This document shows positions 62,831 to 63,418 of a stretch of 63,418 bases of DNA, piece after piece (position 1 is the stretch's first letter; each line of letters opens with the position of its first letter). A program made the position numbers and the translations under genes. The stretch is from contig BAXG01000036.1 in assembly GCA_001310455.1 (NCBI GenBank), positions 1 through 63,418 on the forward strand, written 5' to 3'. The DNA comes from Photobacterium sp. JCM 19050. Its GTDB lineage: Bacteria; Pseudomonadota; Gammaproteobacteria; Enterobacterales; Vibrionaceae. The notes beneath the pieces are model-generated. The model saw only the letters and a program-made list of their open reading frames with translations. It was not told where the DNA came from and did no database searches.

Positions 62831-62858
62831 TTGCGTTGACTGTGCCCTTGCGTATAAT
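62831..62858 (+). promoter_or_regulatory. Candidate promoter of tRNA-Leu
   Basis: TTGCGT (62831-62836), 16 nt, TATAAT (62853-62858), ten nt before the tRNA 5' end. The -10 is perfect and the -35 fair. Confidence 0.6.
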
Positions 62859-62868
62859 TGCCCGCATT

Positions 62869-62953
62869 GCCGAGATGGCGGAATTGGTAGACGCAGCGGA
62901 TTCAAAATCCGCCGCCTTCGGGCGTGAGGGTTCAAGTCCCTCTCTCGGCACCA
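62869..62953 (+). tRNA. tRNA-Leu (anticodon CAA)
   Basis: An 85-nt class II tRNA with encoded CCA. The acceptor is GCCGAGA/TCTCGGC with discriminator A. The anticodon loop TTCAAAA gives anticodon CAA (reads UUG). The variable arm GCCTTCGGGC is long, as in leucine tRNAs, and the D-loop has GG. It is of the same isoacceptor as E. coli leuX. Confidence 0.95.
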
Positions 62954-62961
62954 AATTCCCA

Positions 62962-62992
62962 AAAGCCCCAGTCCTTAGGACTGGGGCTTTTT
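62962..62992 (+). terminator. Terminator after tRNA-Leu
   Basis: Thirteen-pair perfect stem AAAGCCCCAGTCC/GGACTGGGGCTTT with a 3-nt loop and T-run. The following 62993-63214 shows no gene. Confidence 0.95.
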
Positions 62993-63214
62993 CGTTTATG
63001 CGCTTTTTAATCCCTGCAATCTCTTCTGCCTCATTCCCTCTTATATAGTGTCTAACAGTGATTTCTTTAGTTTGAGACGCTTTGAGTAAGGCCCGGTGAT
63101 AGACTTTATTGGCTTTTACACCTTAATTTGCTGAGCGACTGGAACGTTTTGTAGTCAATTTGGAAGCTTTTGGCTGATATTTGTACGAACGAGTCAGAAC
63201 AGGCAAAAAAGGGG

Positions 63215-63242
63215 TTGCTAGTGTGATCTGGATCCCTATAAT
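63215..63242 (+). promoter_or_regulatory. rRNA-operon P1-type promoter
   Basis: TTGCTA (63215-63220), 16 nt, TATAAT (63237-63242), then a GC-rich discriminator GCGTCC and CACCGACACGGCGG, closely like the start of E. coli rrn P1 transcripts. AT-rich sequence upstream could be an UP element. The structural rRNA genes would begin right of the window. Confidence 0.75.
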
Positions 63243-63330
63243 GCGTCCTCACCGACACGGCGGACAGGCAACGACTTCGCAGTGACGGGAAGGCTCTGGG
63301 AGCTTTCAAAAACAAATTGAAAACAACTGC

Positions 63331-63358
63331 TTGACAGGGTTTTGGATTTGTTTAGAAT
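63331..63358 (+). promoter_or_regulatory. rRNA-operon P2-type promoter
   Basis: TTGACA (63331-63336), 16 nt, TAGAAT (63353-63358), about 116 nt after P1, the same tandem spacing as rrn P1/P2. A GC-rich stretch follows to the window end; boxA is not yet reached. Confidence 0.75.
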
Positions 63359-63418
63359 GGCCGCCCGCTTCAACGCAAAACCACCGGGTCAGCGGTTGAG
63401 GGAAGTCAAAAAGAGACT

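Overview
The window is a block of chromosomal housekeeping genes from a gamma-proteobacterium, most likely Vibrionaceae. The evidence is gene content and order: rpsU-yqeY-dnaG-rpoD with an E. coli ileX-type tRNA-Ile behind rpoD; cca-gspAB-ygiM-pit-DUF47-ygiF; glnE-lpxL-hldE-tolC-nudF-yqiB-cpdA-yqiA-parE-parC-plsC; and ridA-pyrIB-argF-arcA-rraB ... valS-holC-pepA-lptFG. Protein sequences are close to E. coli and Vibrio versions. The genus cannot be fixed from sequence alone; a Photobacterium/Grimontia/Enterovibrio-type genome is a guess. No prophage, integrase, plasmid, CRISPR or defence locus was recognised.

Layout. 1-3.7 kb: accessory genes (secreted beta-helix protein, membrane protein with a DnaJ-type zinc finger, small PspB-like protein, GFA and YciI proteins, DUF2986). 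3.8-12.6 kb: tRNA-Ile, the macromolecular-synthesis operon, tsaD, plsY, folB-folK-uppP. 12.6-22 kb: MAPEG/TetR pair, cca, gspAB, SH3 protein, phosphate transport pair, inorganic triphosphatase. 22-34.5 kb: potassium channel, chemoreceptor, glnE, lipid A acyltransferase, hldE, tolC, then the nudF-yqiB-cpdA-yqiA operon. 34.6-40.4 kb: topoisomerase IV, plsC, idi. 40.4-46.2 kb: ridA, the attenuated pyrBI operon, argF with paired ARG boxes, arginine deiminase, rraB. 46.3-54.7 kb: a variable segment (GH2 beta-mannosidase, MarR-GNAT fusion, tandem-DUF2061 protein behind a Fur box, DUF898-M48 pair, CPA1 antiporter, a foldback MITE-like repeat). 54.8-63.4 kb: valS-holC, pepA, lptFG, an RDD protein, tRNA-Leu(CAA), and the P1/P2 promoters of what looks like an rRNA operon starting just beyond the right end.

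The dominant oddity is that 26 genes, many of them essential (rpoD, tsaD, parE, valS, plsC, lptF, folB), are broken by 33 small frameshifts. All can be explained as loss of one base (29 cases) or two bases (4 cases), mostly in short homopolymers. Restoring them gives the family-typical protein length in almost every case. This is the signature of systematic base under-calling in the assembly, not of pseudogenes, so each such gene is annotated as one CDS with its break stated.

The best biology leads are the perfect Fur box in front of a two-domain DUF2061 membrane protein, the DUF898-M48 pair of unknown function, the foldback repeat near valS, and the beta-helix/zinc-finger pair at the left end.
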